Source: Bacteroidota bacterium
GTDB lineage: Bacteria > Bacteroidota > Ignavibacteria > UBA10030 > UBA8401
NCBI GenBank assembly: GCA_025355705.1
Contig: JANXZD010000255.1
Coordinates: forward strand, 1 to 12,618
Direction: 5' to 3'
Length of the DNA: 12,618 nucleotides
The position numbers and the translations under genes are program-made. This document shows, in pieces, positions 1-7,571 of this stretch. Under the pieces are notes generated by a model. The model was given only the letters and a program-made list of their open reading frames with translations, searched no databases and had not been told where the DNA came from. Each line of letters begins with the position of its first letter. Position 1 is the stretch's first letter.

Positions 1-262
1 TGAAAATATTCAAATAGATCTTTGAATCGATCGCTCTTCGAAGTGCACCGACACCGGAATTGAGAAGAAACACTCCGATCCAGACGGCAAGCGGAAAGAA
101 GAATTGTGCGCTTTCTTGGTTTACTGCCTTATCGATAAAAGCATCAATGACCTTTCCAAATACGGTCGGCTCAATGATCCATGCAACATTTTCGATAACA
201 ACTAATGAAAGTGCAAATAGAATAGATTTAAAATATTTTCGAAAGAGTTTGGCTAGGGGCAT
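1..262 (-). CDS. ABC exporter transmembrane domain, N-terminal fragment (runs off left edge)
   Basis: The first 87 codons of a gene leaving the window. The product begins MPLAKLFRKYF and shows two hydrophobic stretches, at about residues 13-33 and 52-70. Between them is an IEPTVFGKVIDAFID segment, which is the layout of the first two membrane helices of type IV ABC exporters (MsbA/LmrA-like half transporters). The sequence after helix 2 (RRAIDSKIYLNIF) fits the start of the first long cytoplasmic extension. The nucleotide-binding domain would lie outside the window, so substrate and subfamily cannot be named. The ATG overlaps the TAA of the preceding amidohydrolase gene by one base (TAATG), with no good Shine-Dalgarno sequence, which suggests translational coupling. 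The annotation as an ABC membrane domain is family recognition; any link to lipid A export would be a guess. Confidence 0.72.
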   Translation of the reverse strand, partial: MPLAKLFRKYFKSILFALSLVVIENVAWIIEPTVFGKVIDAFIDKAVNQESAQFFFPLAVWIGVFLLNSGVGALRRAIDSKIYLNIF

Positions 263-1920
263 TACTGTTGAAGTGAATAAATAATTTTTCCGCCTAATAT
301 TGTCATTTCCACTTTTGTGGATTCAATCTTCACGGGGTCAATCGCTAAAATATCATCAGATAAGACTACGAAATCCGCAAGTTTACCGATGGAGATACTT
401 CCTTTTTCTTTTTCTTCGAATGCTGCAAACGCATTATTGATCGTATAGCATTCGATCGCTTCTTTCACGGAAATTTTTTGTTCCGGATACCAGCCGTTCG
501 GATTTGCACCGTCAATGGTTCTGCGTGTTACGGCAGCATAAATTCCAAGCAGTGGATTTATTGGAGCAACAGTCCAGTCACTTCCGAAACACATTTTTAC
601 TCCGCTGTCAAGAAATATTCTAAAAGCATACGTTGTTTTGCATCGTTCATCGCCGATCCGTTTGACCGCCCAGCGTCCATCATCAATTGCATGATACGGC
701 TGAACAGATGCAATCACTCCAAGTGCGGCAAATCGTTTGAAATCAGTCGGATGAATATGCTGTGCATGTTCAATCCTGAATCGACGATCCCATTTTGGAT
801 TTTTTGCCGCAATTCGTTCAAACATATCCAGCATCAAACCATTTGCGCTGTCGCCAATTGCGTGGATGCAAATCTGCAGCCGAGCACTGTCCGCTTTTTG
901 CGACCATCGTTCCAATCGTCCATCAGCCACACCATCACTGGCAAGTCCGTAGGTATCTTCATTCAAGAATTTTTGAGAAAACAATGCAGTCGATGAACCG
1001 AGTGAACCATCGGCAAATCCTTTTAACGAACCCAGCGTGATCATCCCGTCACCAAACCCTGCCTGCACACTTGCATCAGCAAGTGATTTCCAATTTGAGA
1101 TGTACTCTCTACAATACATCCGTGCGGTCAACTCTCCACGCCGCTGCAGTTCACGATACGTAAGAATATCTCTTGATCCTTCATAATGCGCCATATCTTG
1201 GATGGATGTAAGACCGAATTTTCTTGCTTCAGCAAAGCCAAGCCGCGCCGCGTTCAGCATATCATCATCGGAGGGCGACGGAATGAATTTATAAATTGGA
1301 GACATTGCTTCATCCTTCAACAAACCTGTCGGTTCTCCCGTTTTTGCATCGCGAACAATTGTACCACCGACAGGATCAGGAGTATCTTTCGTAATTCCGA
1401 CAAGTTTCAACACAAGACTGTTTACCAATGCCATGTGTCCGTCGTAGCGATTGACAAACACCGGAGTGTTCGGTGTATATCGGTCAATCATTTCTTTTGT
1501 TGGAAGATTTTCGCTTTTCCATAGATCGTGATCCCAATCGCCGCCGGTGATCCATTTCGTCGGCCGTTCTTCCGCTCTTTTCTTTATGATAAGAGCAAAT
1601 TCGTTCTCATCTTTTGCTGTACGAAGATCGACGCTTTGTAATTGGAATCCGCCGCTCATAAAATGCGTATGATTGTCGATAAATCCGGGAAGCATTCGCT
1701 TCTTTTTCAGATCGATCACTTTAGTGGATGAACCGATAAATTTTTTCACATCATTTGACAATCCAACCGCGGCGATTCTTCCATTAATAACAGCAACTGC
1801 TTCGGCTTCAGGTTTTGAACTGTCAACAGTCCAGATTTTTCCATTCACAAAAACAATCTCCGCAGATTGTTGAGCGAACAAAATAAATGGGAAGAAGAAA
1901 AATAGAAATGATTTTTTCAT
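262..1920 (-). CDS. Secreted amidohydrolase, YtcJ-like (Amidohydro_3 family)
   Basis: A 552-residue metal-dependent hydrolase of the amidohydrolase superfamily. A Lys-Lys start followed by a very hydrophobic run (residues 4-15) and an A-Q-Q junction at 16-18 looks like a Sec signal peptide, so the protein probably acts outside the cytoplasm. The small beta domain follows (NGKIWTVD near 26), then the strand-1 metal motif with His84 and His86, then KGFADGSLGSS (300-310), typical of the YtcJ group. Further metal or catalytic motifs are IHAIGD (His353), RIEHAQ (His385) and GSDW (Asp448). The C-terminus returns to the beta domain (GKLADFVVLSDD). Family members act on amide or formamide bonds, but the substrate cannot be predicted. 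A 150-nt gap precedes the gene and there is no obvious Shine-Dalgarno sequence before the ATG. It is co-transcribed with the downstream ABC exporter gene, which may point to export or recovery of a related compound (inference). Confidence 0.88.
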   Translation of the reverse strand: MKKSFLFFFFPFILFAQQSAEIVFVNGKIWTVDSSKPEAEAVAVINGRIAAVGLSNDVKKFIGSSTKVIDLKKKRMLPGFIDNHTHFMSGGFQLQSVDLRTAKDENEFALIIKKRAEERPTKWITGGDWDHDLWKSENLPTKEMIDRYTPNTPVFVNRYDGHMALVNSLVLKLVGITKDTPDPVGGTIVRDAKTGEPTGLLKDEAMSPIYKFIPSPSDDDMLNAARLGFAEARKFGLTSIQDMAHYEGSRDILTYRELQRRGELTARMYCREYISNWKSLADASVQAGFGDGMITLGSLKGFADGSLGSSTALFSQKFLNEDTYGLASDGVADGRLERWSQKADSARLQICIHAIGDSANGLMLDMFERIAAKNPKWDRRFRIEHAQHIHPTDFKRFAALGVIASVQPYHAIDDGRWAVKRIGDERCKTTYAFRIFLDSGVKMCFGSDWTVAPINPLLGIYAAVTRRTIDGANPNGWYPEQKISVKEAIECYTINNAFAAFEEKEKGSISIGKLADFVVLSDDILAIDPVKIESTKVEMTILGGKIIYSLQQ

Positions 1921-1967
1921 GTGAATAAATTGATAATCTGAATGAATGAGGTGATTTACGAATTCTG

Positions 1968-1995
1968 CTTATACAGATTTTCTGCACCGGAGCAA
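1968..1995 (-). promoter_or_regulatory. Possible sigma-70-type promoter for the amidohydrolase/ABC genes
   Basis: On the minus strand a TTGCTC hexamer (1990-1995) lies 16 nt before TATAAG (1968-1973), which matches five of six bases of the TATAAT consensus. The -35 element matches only three of six. The -10 end is 47 nt before the ATG at 1920. The gap to the preceding gpsA stop is 150 nt, so a separate promoter is expected here, but this exact placement is weak and the organism's promoter consensus is unknown. Confidence 0.3.
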
Positions 1996-2008
1996 TTAGA
2001 TTCCTCGC

Positions 2009-2030
2009 TACGCTCGGAATAATACTGATT
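2009..2030. repeat. GAGCGTAGCGAG-type intergenic repeat element
   Basis: The plus strand reads attcctcgctacgctcggaa followed by t. It has ATTCC/GGAAT ends and an imperfectly symmetric core (CTCGCTACGCTCG). Similar CGAGCGTAGCGAG words are, from general recollection, common dispersed intergenic sequences in many bacterial genomes. Only one copy lies in this window, so repetition is inferred and not seen. The pairing is loose because the inner arms contain mismatches, and no T-run follows, so I do not call a terminator. Confidence 0.35.
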
Positions 2031-2070
2031 AACTATTACAGAAAAACTCAAACTTCAAATCTCGAAACTT

Positions 2071-3069
2071 TTAATGTTCACCTTTTATCGTTCTGGACAT
2101 CAGGGCTTCAGTTGCCTGATGAGGTTCTTTCCCCTCAAACATAATGTTATAGACTTCCGAGAAGATCGCCATTTCTGTATGATGTTTTTTTGCAAGATCG
2201 ACCGCTGAACGGCACGTTGCAACACCTTCAGCAACCATTACCATTTCTCCAAGAATTGCATCGAGTTTTCGTCCACGCCCAAGTTGTTCCCCAACATGGC
2301 GGTTGCGGCTGTGCTTGCTCATACACGTTACAATAAGGTCGCCGATTCCCGATAGACCGGAAAATGTTCTCGGCAGTGCACCCATTTTATCTCCCAGTCG
2401 TGTCATCTCTGCAATTCCGCGAGTGATAATGGCAGCTTTTGTATTGTCGCCGAATCCTGCACCATCAACCACGCCGGCACCAATTGCAATCACATTCTTT
2501 AATGCACCGCCAAGTTCAACACCGCGTATATCATCAGAAACATACACGCGAAAGTACGGAGTATTGAAGGTGTGCGCCACGATCTTCGCCGTTCGAGTAC
2601 TAAATGATGAAGAAACGACTGCTGTCGGAATTTTTTTTACCACTTCTTCCGCATGACTTGGTCCGGAAAGAATCGCGATATTAGATTTTTTTTCGTGTTC
2701 GAGAATATCAAGCATCACTTCGGACATTGTCATCAATGTTTTATTTTCAATACCTTTGGCAACATTAACAATGATCGTTTTTTTTAGATCAATGTGAGCG
2801 ATATCTTTTAGGATGTTTCGAAGAAATTGCGAAGGGACAGCCGTAACGATCAGATCTTTTTTTGACGCCGCTTCTTCAACATCGTGGGTGATTTTTAGAT
2901 GTGCGGGAAGAGTAATGCCGGGAAGATAATCTTTATTTGTCCGTCCATCGCGCATCTCTTCAATTTGGTCAGCACGATAACTCCACAAAGTAACGTCGCG
3001 AAAATTTTCGCAGAGAACTATGGCAAGCGTCGTTCCCCAGCTTCCGGCTCCTAGAACTGAAATGCGCAT
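2071..3069 (-). CDS. gpsA: NAD(P)-dependent glycerol-3-phosphate dehydrogenase
   Basis: Reduces dihydroxyacetone phosphate to sn-glycerol-3-phosphate, the backbone of phospholipids, in the cytoplasm. The 332-residue product starts MRISVLGAGSWGTTLA, a Rossmann dinucleotide-binding motif (Gly7, Gly9, Gly12). The family motifs AKG (Lys105), SGPSHAEEV (135-143), GALKN with the probable catalytic Lys191, GDNTKAA (207-213) and GLSGIGDLIVTC follow. The length is normal for the family. I chose the ATG at 3069: it is preceded by AAAGG seven bases upstream and places the Rossmann motif at the very N-terminus. A longer reading from a TTG at 3093 adds eight unconserved residues and is less likely. The gene follows plsY after 29 nt, so product and consumer of glycerol-3-phosphate are encoded together. 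Confidence 0.96.
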   Translation of the reverse strand: MRISVLGAGSWGTTLAIVLCENFRDVTLWSYRADQIEEMRDGRTNKDYLPGITLPAHLKITHDVEEAASKKDLIVTAVPSQFLRNILKDIAHIDLKKTIIVNVAKGIENKTLMTMSEVMLDILEHEKKSNIAILSGPSHAEEVVKKIPTAVVSSSFSTRTAKIVAHTFNTPYFRVYVSDDIRGVELGGALKNVIAIGAGVVDGAGFGDNTKAAIITRGIAEMTRLGDKMGALPRTFSGLSGIGDLIVTCMSKHSRNRHVGEQLGRGRKLDAILGEMVMVAEGVATCRSAVDLAKKHHTEMAIFSEVYNIMFEGKEPHQATEALMSRTIKGEH

Positions 3070-3098
3070 GATGAAACCTTTAGACGTGGGCAAAAAAA

Positions 3099-3773
3099 TT
3101 ACCGGTGCGAACCTTTGAAGTGAGTCAATTTATTTTCGGTTCCTGCCAGTAATCGTTTGATGTTTTCACGATGTGTGTATGTAATGAGCATTGAAACAGC
3201 AATGGCAAAGTAGACCAATGTGTGATATCCGGGAATATCAACATGGAAAAAATTCTCGCGAATGAACATTGACATTGGTATCGCCATTGCAGCAAGAATT
3301 GAACCGAGCGATACATATCTCCACAGTAAAAAAACGATCGTGAAAACACCGATGGACACAGCAAATTCAACCGGTGCTAAACCAAGGATCATTCCGGCAC
3401 CCGTTGCTACACCTTTGCCCCCTTTAAAACCGGCGAACAGTGTCCAAATATGTCCGAGCACAGCAACTATTCCGCAGATGATCTGAACGACGGTAAAATC
3501 CTGGAATGGTGTTGCGTTATTGAATGGAAGAGGATTTGGATTCCAAAAAATTTGGGGAACGTAGTATGTCGCAACAACTCCCTTGAACAGATCAAACAAA
3601 ATCACTGCTACACCAATCTTCCATCCAAGCATTCGCAGTACATTTGTACCGCCGGCATTGCCACTACCAAAATTACGAATGTCACCGGCACTGGCAAGTT
3701 TCACTGCAATGATACTTGTTGGGATGGAACCGATCACATAACTGATCAGTAAAACTGCGATAAAATTTTCCAT
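3099..3773 (-). CDS. plsY: Acyl-phosphate:glycerol-3-phosphate acyltransferase, membrane protein
   Basis: Transfers the acyl group from acyl-phosphate (made by PlsX) to glycerol-3-phosphate, giving lysophosphatidic acid, at the inner membrane. The 224-residue, strongly hydrophobic protein carries the PlsY motifs in order: GSIPTS (15-20), GSGNAGGTNVLR (36-47), GHIW then GFKGGKGVATGAG (about 107-127), and the C-terminal HRENIKRLLAGTENKL (201-216). Several membrane helices are evident. A segment at about 72-92 (PQIFWNPNPLPFNN) makes it slightly longer than the roughly 200-residue family norm. The ATG has a good Shine-Dalgarno sequence (AGGGGA, five bases before it). gpsA follows, forming a two-gene glycerolipid module. 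Confidence 0.96.
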   Translation of the reverse strand: MENFIAVLLISYVIGSIPTSIIAVKLASAGDIRNFGSGNAGGTNVLRMLGWKIGVAVILFDLFKGVVATYYVPQIFWNPNPLPFNNATPFQDFTVVQIICGIVAVLGHIWTLFAGFKGGKGVATGAGMILGLAPVEFAVSIGVFTIVFLLWRYVSLGSILAAMAIPMSMFIRENFFHVDIPGYHTLVYFAIAVSMLITYTHRENIKRLLAGTENKLTHFKGSHR

Positions 3774-3816
3774 TGTAATCCCCTATGACGAAAAGAGAAA
3801 AATAAGCTGTTATGGC

Positions 3817-3864
3817 AAAATAGTGAAATCAAACGATTAGAAGCAAGGACGGTGACACTATTTT
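3817..3864. repeat. Perfect 9-bp AT-rich inverted repeat in the ispD-plsY gap
   Basis: On the plus strand AAAATAGTG (3817-3825) is exactly matched by its reverse complement CACTATTTT (3856-3864), with 30 nt between. It begins two bases after the ispD stop codon and fills much of the 93-nt gap. In the transcript the second arm ends in four U residues, so it could act as a weak terminator for the queA-permease-ispD block. Alternatively it could be an operator for plsY-gpsA. A weak promoter-like pair on the minus strand (TTGCTT at 3841-3846, TATTTT at 3817-3822, spacer 18) overlaps it. The role is unproven. Confidence 0.45.
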
Positions 3865-3866
3865 AT

Positions 3867-4556
3867 TTATGGAATAAAGCGTTTCAATAATAACTCAGCT
3901 AATAATAGATCATCCGGCGTGGTAATTTTAATATTCTCATAACTTCCTTCAACGATAATCGGTAAAATTCCTATCTGTTCCGCTAAAAATGAGTCATCGG
4001 TAGCAGTGATGTTCATTTTTTCAGCATGTGCATACGCATCGATCAGAATCTGACGTTGGAATGTCTGAGGCGTTTGAACACTCCACAGTGATGATCGATT
4101 CAACGTTTTTTCTACCCGCCCATCGGTCGATGCCTGCTTCATCGTATCTTTAACACGAACTGCAACGATCGATGCACCAAAATATTTCGCTGTTTCTATC
4201 GATTGGCTGATCTCTTTTTTGTGAACAAATGGACGAACCGCATCGTGGACTACAACGATCTCTGCCTTTAGATCAATATACCGCAACGCATTTGCAACAG
4301 AATCTTGTCGGCGCTGTCCTCCTTCGATTGGAGGTTTCAGTTTAGACAATGAATATTTTTGTTTGATCTCTTCAATGATCATAAACGATGACCGCTGCGT
4401 TGCAACGATAATCTCAGTCACGTCGTCACACTGTTCAAACCGTTCTAGCGTATGAACCAGTATGGGCTTATCGTCCATTAGCAAGAATTGTTTGCCGATG
4501 GTTGCTCCCATCCGCTCTCCAAATCCTGCCGCCGGAATGATGACGCTGGTTATCAT
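3867..4556 (-). CDS. ispD: 2-C-methyl-D-erythritol 4-phosphate cytidylyltransferase
   Basis: Third enzyme of the MEP isoprenoid pathway, joining CTP and methylerythritol phosphate in the cytoplasm. The 229-residue protein has the nucleotidyltransferase signature PAAGFGERMG with Arg15, then GKQF with Lys22. These correspond to the catalytic Arg and Lys of the family. The signatures GGQRRQDSVANAL (79-91), VHDAVRPF (103-110), TDDSFLAE (186-193) and NIKITTPDDL (208-217) follow. The length is standard for a single-domain enzyme, with no fused IspF. The ATG lies one base after the TAG of the permease gene, so translation is probably coupled. The link to the permease is positional only. Isoprenoid supply feeds undecaprenyl phosphate and quinones. 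Confidence 0.96.
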   Translation of the reverse strand: MITSVIIPAAGFGERMGATIGKQFLLMDDKPILVHTLERFEQCDDVTEIIVATQRSSFMIIEEIKQKYSLSKLKPPIEGGQRRQDSVANALRYIDLKAEIVVVHDAVRPFVHKKEISQSIETAKYFGASIVAVRVKDTMKQASTDGRVEKTLNRSSLWSVQTPQTFQRQILIDAYAHAEKMNITATDDSFLAEQIGILPIIVEGSYENIKITTPDDLLLAELLLKRFIP

Positions 4557-4557
4557 G

Positions 4558-6426
4558 CTATTCTTTCACGACCTTCGGTTTACCAAAATATTCGATCACA
4601 AAACTAAAGCGAGGGAACAATTTTGGAAGTCGCATTACGCTCAGGATCATAACGCCGATTGATAATCGATCGACCCATGACGACGTAGGCCAGCCGAGAT
4701 GAATCGTGATCTTCTTATGTGGAAGTTCATAATCAAGTGCATATAAAATTTCAGTAATGCCATGGTAAATGGATTGACTCTGGCTGGCAAATCGGAAGTG
4801 ATTCTTCGCCACTTTTTCCGGAATTCCCGCCCGCGGGTGGTATAAACTAATGAATGCCGAAGAAGAATCATCAACACTGGGTGCGTTCTCATTCGGACGG
4901 CGGAAATAGATATGAAGATTCTCCACTTCGGATTCCACGAGATAGAAAATCATATTCAAGGGCTGATCGGTCTGTGCAATCTCTTTTATTTCCGGGGCAC
5001 GTTTCTTTGCAACACGAATTCCAATAAATAAAAAAATCGCAGTAACAGAACTCCACATGAGCGTTCCATACGGTTTATGGTATCCGAGATAGAGAAAACA
5101 AGAAAACATTATTGCAAATAGTCCAAATGTTCCTGCGCGGTGTGTATTAAATGCAAGAACATCTTTAGTCCCCTTTGAATACCGATAGATGAGCAAACTT
5201 CCAAGATTGATGGAAAAACTTGCTAACAAACCGATGGCGTACATTTCCGCCAACAGCATTTGGTTGCCACCGGTGATAAAAACAATAAGCGTATAAAATA
5301 TTGCATTGCCAATGTGAATACGATAAAGAGACTGACGGTTGTTTGTTTTGATAAGCCAATGAAATCCGTATCGGTGTGCAACACGTTCCATTAGTTCACT
5401 TGTAGCAACATACGCTGTGTTCACCGCCATCATCAATAACACGCTTGCAAGGATACCGACAATATAGCCAAATGGAACACCGCCGACCATCTTCGCAAAC
5501 TGTGTAATAAGATCGGTCTCATGCTTGCCAACATTTATGTTAGACGAGAGAACCACCGCTGCCAATAACGGTGTAAAAATTCCGGTGGTCAATGCCAGGA
5601 AAATATAAGCATGTTTTACATCTTTCCACGATTTAACAAGTCCCGCTGTTTGAACAACTGATTCAATCCCCGAATATGCAAGGATACAACTTGAAACACC
5701 TACGATTACAAAAAAATACGCATTGAACCAATTCCCATCATTCATCCCAATAGCAACATTCGAAAAACTTTTACCGATCGTGTGTAAACTATCAGCGGTC
5801 ATGTGGAACATTCCGGCCGTTACGAGATTGATCAGAATAATTGCCGCGATTATAAAGATGACATAAGTGAACTTGGCGTTCTCTTTAATCCCAATGATAT
5901 TCAACCCGGCAACGAACCAAATAATGCCAGCTTGCATCACAAATTTTCCAGTTTCTGAAACGTGAAAGAACGACAGACCATTCTCCACCGCACTTACCGT
6001 TGAAAGACTTGCTGTCAACACATAATCCACAATGATAGAAGCAACAGCTATAAATGAAACAGTCGGTCCCAGCACAAGGTATGAAAACGAATACACTCCT
6101 CCGCCTTTAATACCATGAAATTCTAATATCTCAGCGATCTCTGTCATTCTCATCGACAGAAATCGAATGAGAATTGAGGTCAGAATGATGAATAGGATCG
6201 CATTTGTTCCGATCACACGAAAGGCTTCGCTGGGCGCATAAAATATTGATGTCAATTCATCCATGAGGGTAATGATCGCTACCGAAAGCCAGGTTAGCCA
6301 CCATCGTCCTTTTGAAAAATATGACAACAGATTTTTGCGCGTCATCAAATAACCGAACGCACTGATCAAAGCAAGATTGATCGCTGTTGTGATAAAGAAC
6401 TGTTTGGTAAGAAAGTGTTCTATCAT
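4558..6426 (-). CDS. APC-superfamily amino acid permease-like transporter with soluble C-terminal region
   Basis: A 622-residue inner-membrane protein. About twelve hydrophobic segments occupy residues 10-470. Early motifs such as GIKGGGVYSFSYLVLGP (105-121) and GLNIIGIKENAKF (174-186), followed by AYSGIESVVQTAGLVK (250-265), match the amino acid/polyamine/organocation permease layout. The substrate cannot be read from sequence; an amino acid or other small cation is likely. After the last helix there is a roughly 150-residue hydrophilic, probably cytoplasmic, region (about 475-622) containing LVESEVENLHIYFRRP and ending EYFGKPKVVKE. I do not recognise a named domain in it. The gene starts three bases after the queA stop and ends one base before ispD, so it is inside a transcription unit. 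Its neighbours give no clear clue to substrate. Confidence 0.78.
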   Translation of the reverse strand: MIEHFLTKQFFITTAINLALISAFGYLMTRKNLLSYFSKGRWWLTWLSVAIITLMDELTSIFYAPSEAFRVIGTNAILFIILTSILIRFLSMRMTEIAEILEFHGIKGGGVYSFSYLVLGPTVSFIAVASIIVDYVLTASLSTVSAVENGLSFFHVSETGKFVMQAGIIWFVAGLNIIGIKENAKFTYVIFIIAAIILINLVTAGMFHMTADSLHTIGKSFSNVAIGMNDGNWFNAYFFVIVGVSSCILAYSGIESVVQTAGLVKSWKDVKHAYIFLALTTGIFTPLLAAVVLSSNINVGKHETDLITQFAKMVGGVPFGYIVGILASVLLMMAVNTAYVATSELMERVAHRYGFHWLIKTNNRQSLYRIHIGNAIFYTLIVFITGGNQMLLAEMYAIGLLASFSINLGSLLIYRYSKGTKDVLAFNTHRAGTFGLFAIMFSCFLYLGYHKPYGTLMWSSVTAIFLFIGIRVAKKRAPEIKEIAQTDQPLNMIFYLVESEVENLHIYFRRPNENAPSVDDSSSAFISLYHPRAGIPEKVAKNHFRFASQSQSIYHGITEILYALDYELPHKKITIHLGWPTSSWVDRLSIGVMILSVMRLPKLFPRFSFVIEYFGKPKVVKE

Positions 6427-6429
6427 TTT

Positions 6430-7467
6430 TTAGAGAATAAGCATCGCGTCGCCGTAACTGTAGAACCGGTAACCCTTTTTAATGGCATGTTTGTAGGCGC
6501 GCATCGTTAATTCGTGTCCGGCAAATGCTGCGACAAGCATCAGTAATGTTGATTCCGGCATATGAAAATTGGTGATCAATCGGTCTGCAATCTTAAAATC
6601 ATATGGCGGGAAGATGAATTTATCCGTCCAGCCTTTCAACGGTTTAAGGTGTCCATCTGTTGTTACACTGGATTCTACTGCGCGCATTGCACTGGTTCCG
6701 ACAACGCATACTTTTTTTCGAGCATCGATCGATTTATTCACGAGCTTCACCGTCGGATCATCAACTTGGAAAAACTCTGAATCCATTTTGTGTTTTGTGA
6801 GATCTTCAACTTCTACTGCACGAAATGTTCCCAAACCAATATGAAGAATGACCGGCGCGAAACTGACCCCATTCTTCTCCATTTTTTTCTGTAATTGTTT
6901 TGAGAAATGAAGTCCGGCAGTCGGAGCTGCAACAGCACCAACCTTATCGGCAAAGATCGTTTGATAGGTATCTTTGTCTTTCGGAGTCGGTTCTCGTTTT
7001 ATATAATTCGGGAGCGGTGTCAGCCCGATCTTATCGATCACTTTGAAGAAATCTCCCGAGTAATTGAACCGGACTGTCCTTCCGCGGGACGTCGTATTGT
7101 CGATCACCTCACACCAAAGGTTTCCGTTGTCAAAATAGATCTTGTTGCCGATCCGCACTTTTCGAGCCGGATCAACGATCACATCCCAGATATTATCCTC
7201 AACATTCAACTGACGAAGAAGAAATACTTCGATCTTTGCATTTGTTTTTTCTTTTTTCCCGATGAGGCGCGCTTGAAATACTTTTGTCTCATTCACGATC
7301 ATCGTATCGCCTTTGTCAAAATATTCGGCAACATCATAAAAGTGGCGATCTTCGAATGTTTCATCAGCACGGTTGATCACAAGCAGGCGTGAATGATCAC
7401 GCGGATTTGCCGGATGTTTTGCGATAAGATTACGCGGAACCGGATATTTGTAATCGGAAAGTTTCAT
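6430..7467 (-). CDS. queA: S-adenosylmethionine:tRNA ribosyltransferase-isomerase (queuosine synthesis)
   Basis: Transfers and isomerises the ribosyl part of S-adenosylmethionine onto preQ1 at the wobble position of tRNAs, giving epoxyqueuosine. The 345 residues are the normal length. Diagnostic segments are LIAKHPANPRDHSRLLV (14-30), IVNETKVFQARLIG (57-70), LTPLPNYIKRE (149-159), VGAVAAPTAGLHF (176-188), LHIGLGTFRAVEVED (208-222), FIFPPYDFKIADRLITNFHM (284-303) and YGDAMLIL at the C-terminus. The ATG is preceded by AAAGGA at about ten bases. The gene is first in its block, after a 104-nt gap that also holds an inverted element, so a promoter is expected in that gap. I could not identify one convincingly. 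Confidence 0.97.
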   Translation of the reverse strand: MKLSDYKYPVPRNLIAKHPANPRDHSRLLVINRADETFEDRHFYDVAEYFDKGDTMIVNETKVFQARLIGKKEKTNAKIEVFLLRQLNVEDNIWDVIVDPARKVRIGNKIYFDNGNLWCEVIDNTTSRGRTVRFNYSGDFFKVIDKIGLTPLPNYIKREPTPKDKDTYQTIFADKVGAVAAPTAGLHFSKQLQKKMEKNGVSFAPVILHIGLGTFRAVEVEDLTKHKMDSEFFQVDDPTVKLVNKSIDARKKVCVVGTSAMRAVESSVTTDGHLKPLKGWTDKFIFPPYDFKIADRLITNFHMPESTLLMLVAAFAGHELTMRAYKHAIKKGYRFYSYGDAMLIL

Positions 7468-7517
7468 AATTCACTGTTCCTTTCGGGGACTTTGCCCTCT
7501 GTGGTAAAAAGTGCACA

Positions 7518-7557
7518 CCTGCCTGCGCCAACGATGTCCCTTCGGAACCGGCAGGCA
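7518..7557. repeat. GC-rich nested inverted element in the C26-queA gap
   Basis: In the 104-nt gap between the C26 hydrolase gene and queA, TGCCTGC (7520-7526) and GCAGGCA (7551-7557) form perfect 7-bp arms. CCTGCC (7518-7523) and GGCAGG (7550-7555) offer an alternative register. Inside is a smaller hairpin around ttccgaaggga on the minus strand (7537-7547). Read on the minus strand the structure is followed, after TGTGCAC, by five T residues (7506-7510), so it may serve as an intrinsic terminator for the lpx-C26 block. The spacing to the T-run is poor, and the composition differs from the AT-rich surroundings, which suggests a dispersed repeat. Only one copy is visible here. Confidence 0.42.
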
Positions 7558-7571
7558 TTACTGCATTGATA

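Noticed and set aside
1..262. Naming the ABC fragment msbA (lipid A flippase)
   Set aside because: Only two helices are visible and the neighbours are an amidohydrolase rather than lpx genes, so the subfamily cannot be told.
478..996. 172-codon open frame on the plus strand inside the amidohydrolase gene
   Set aside because: It lies antisense to a well-supported gene and its product is rich in Cys, Ile and Arg with no family motif, so it is a shadow frame.
2031..2070. Intrinsic terminator after gpsA
   Set aside because: The region is AT-rich with a short T-run on the minus strand near 2041-2045, but I found no convincing stem in front of it.
6907..7392. 161-codon open frame on the plus strand opposite queA
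   Set aside because: queA is clearly coding across this span, and the plus-strand product has no recognisable pattern.
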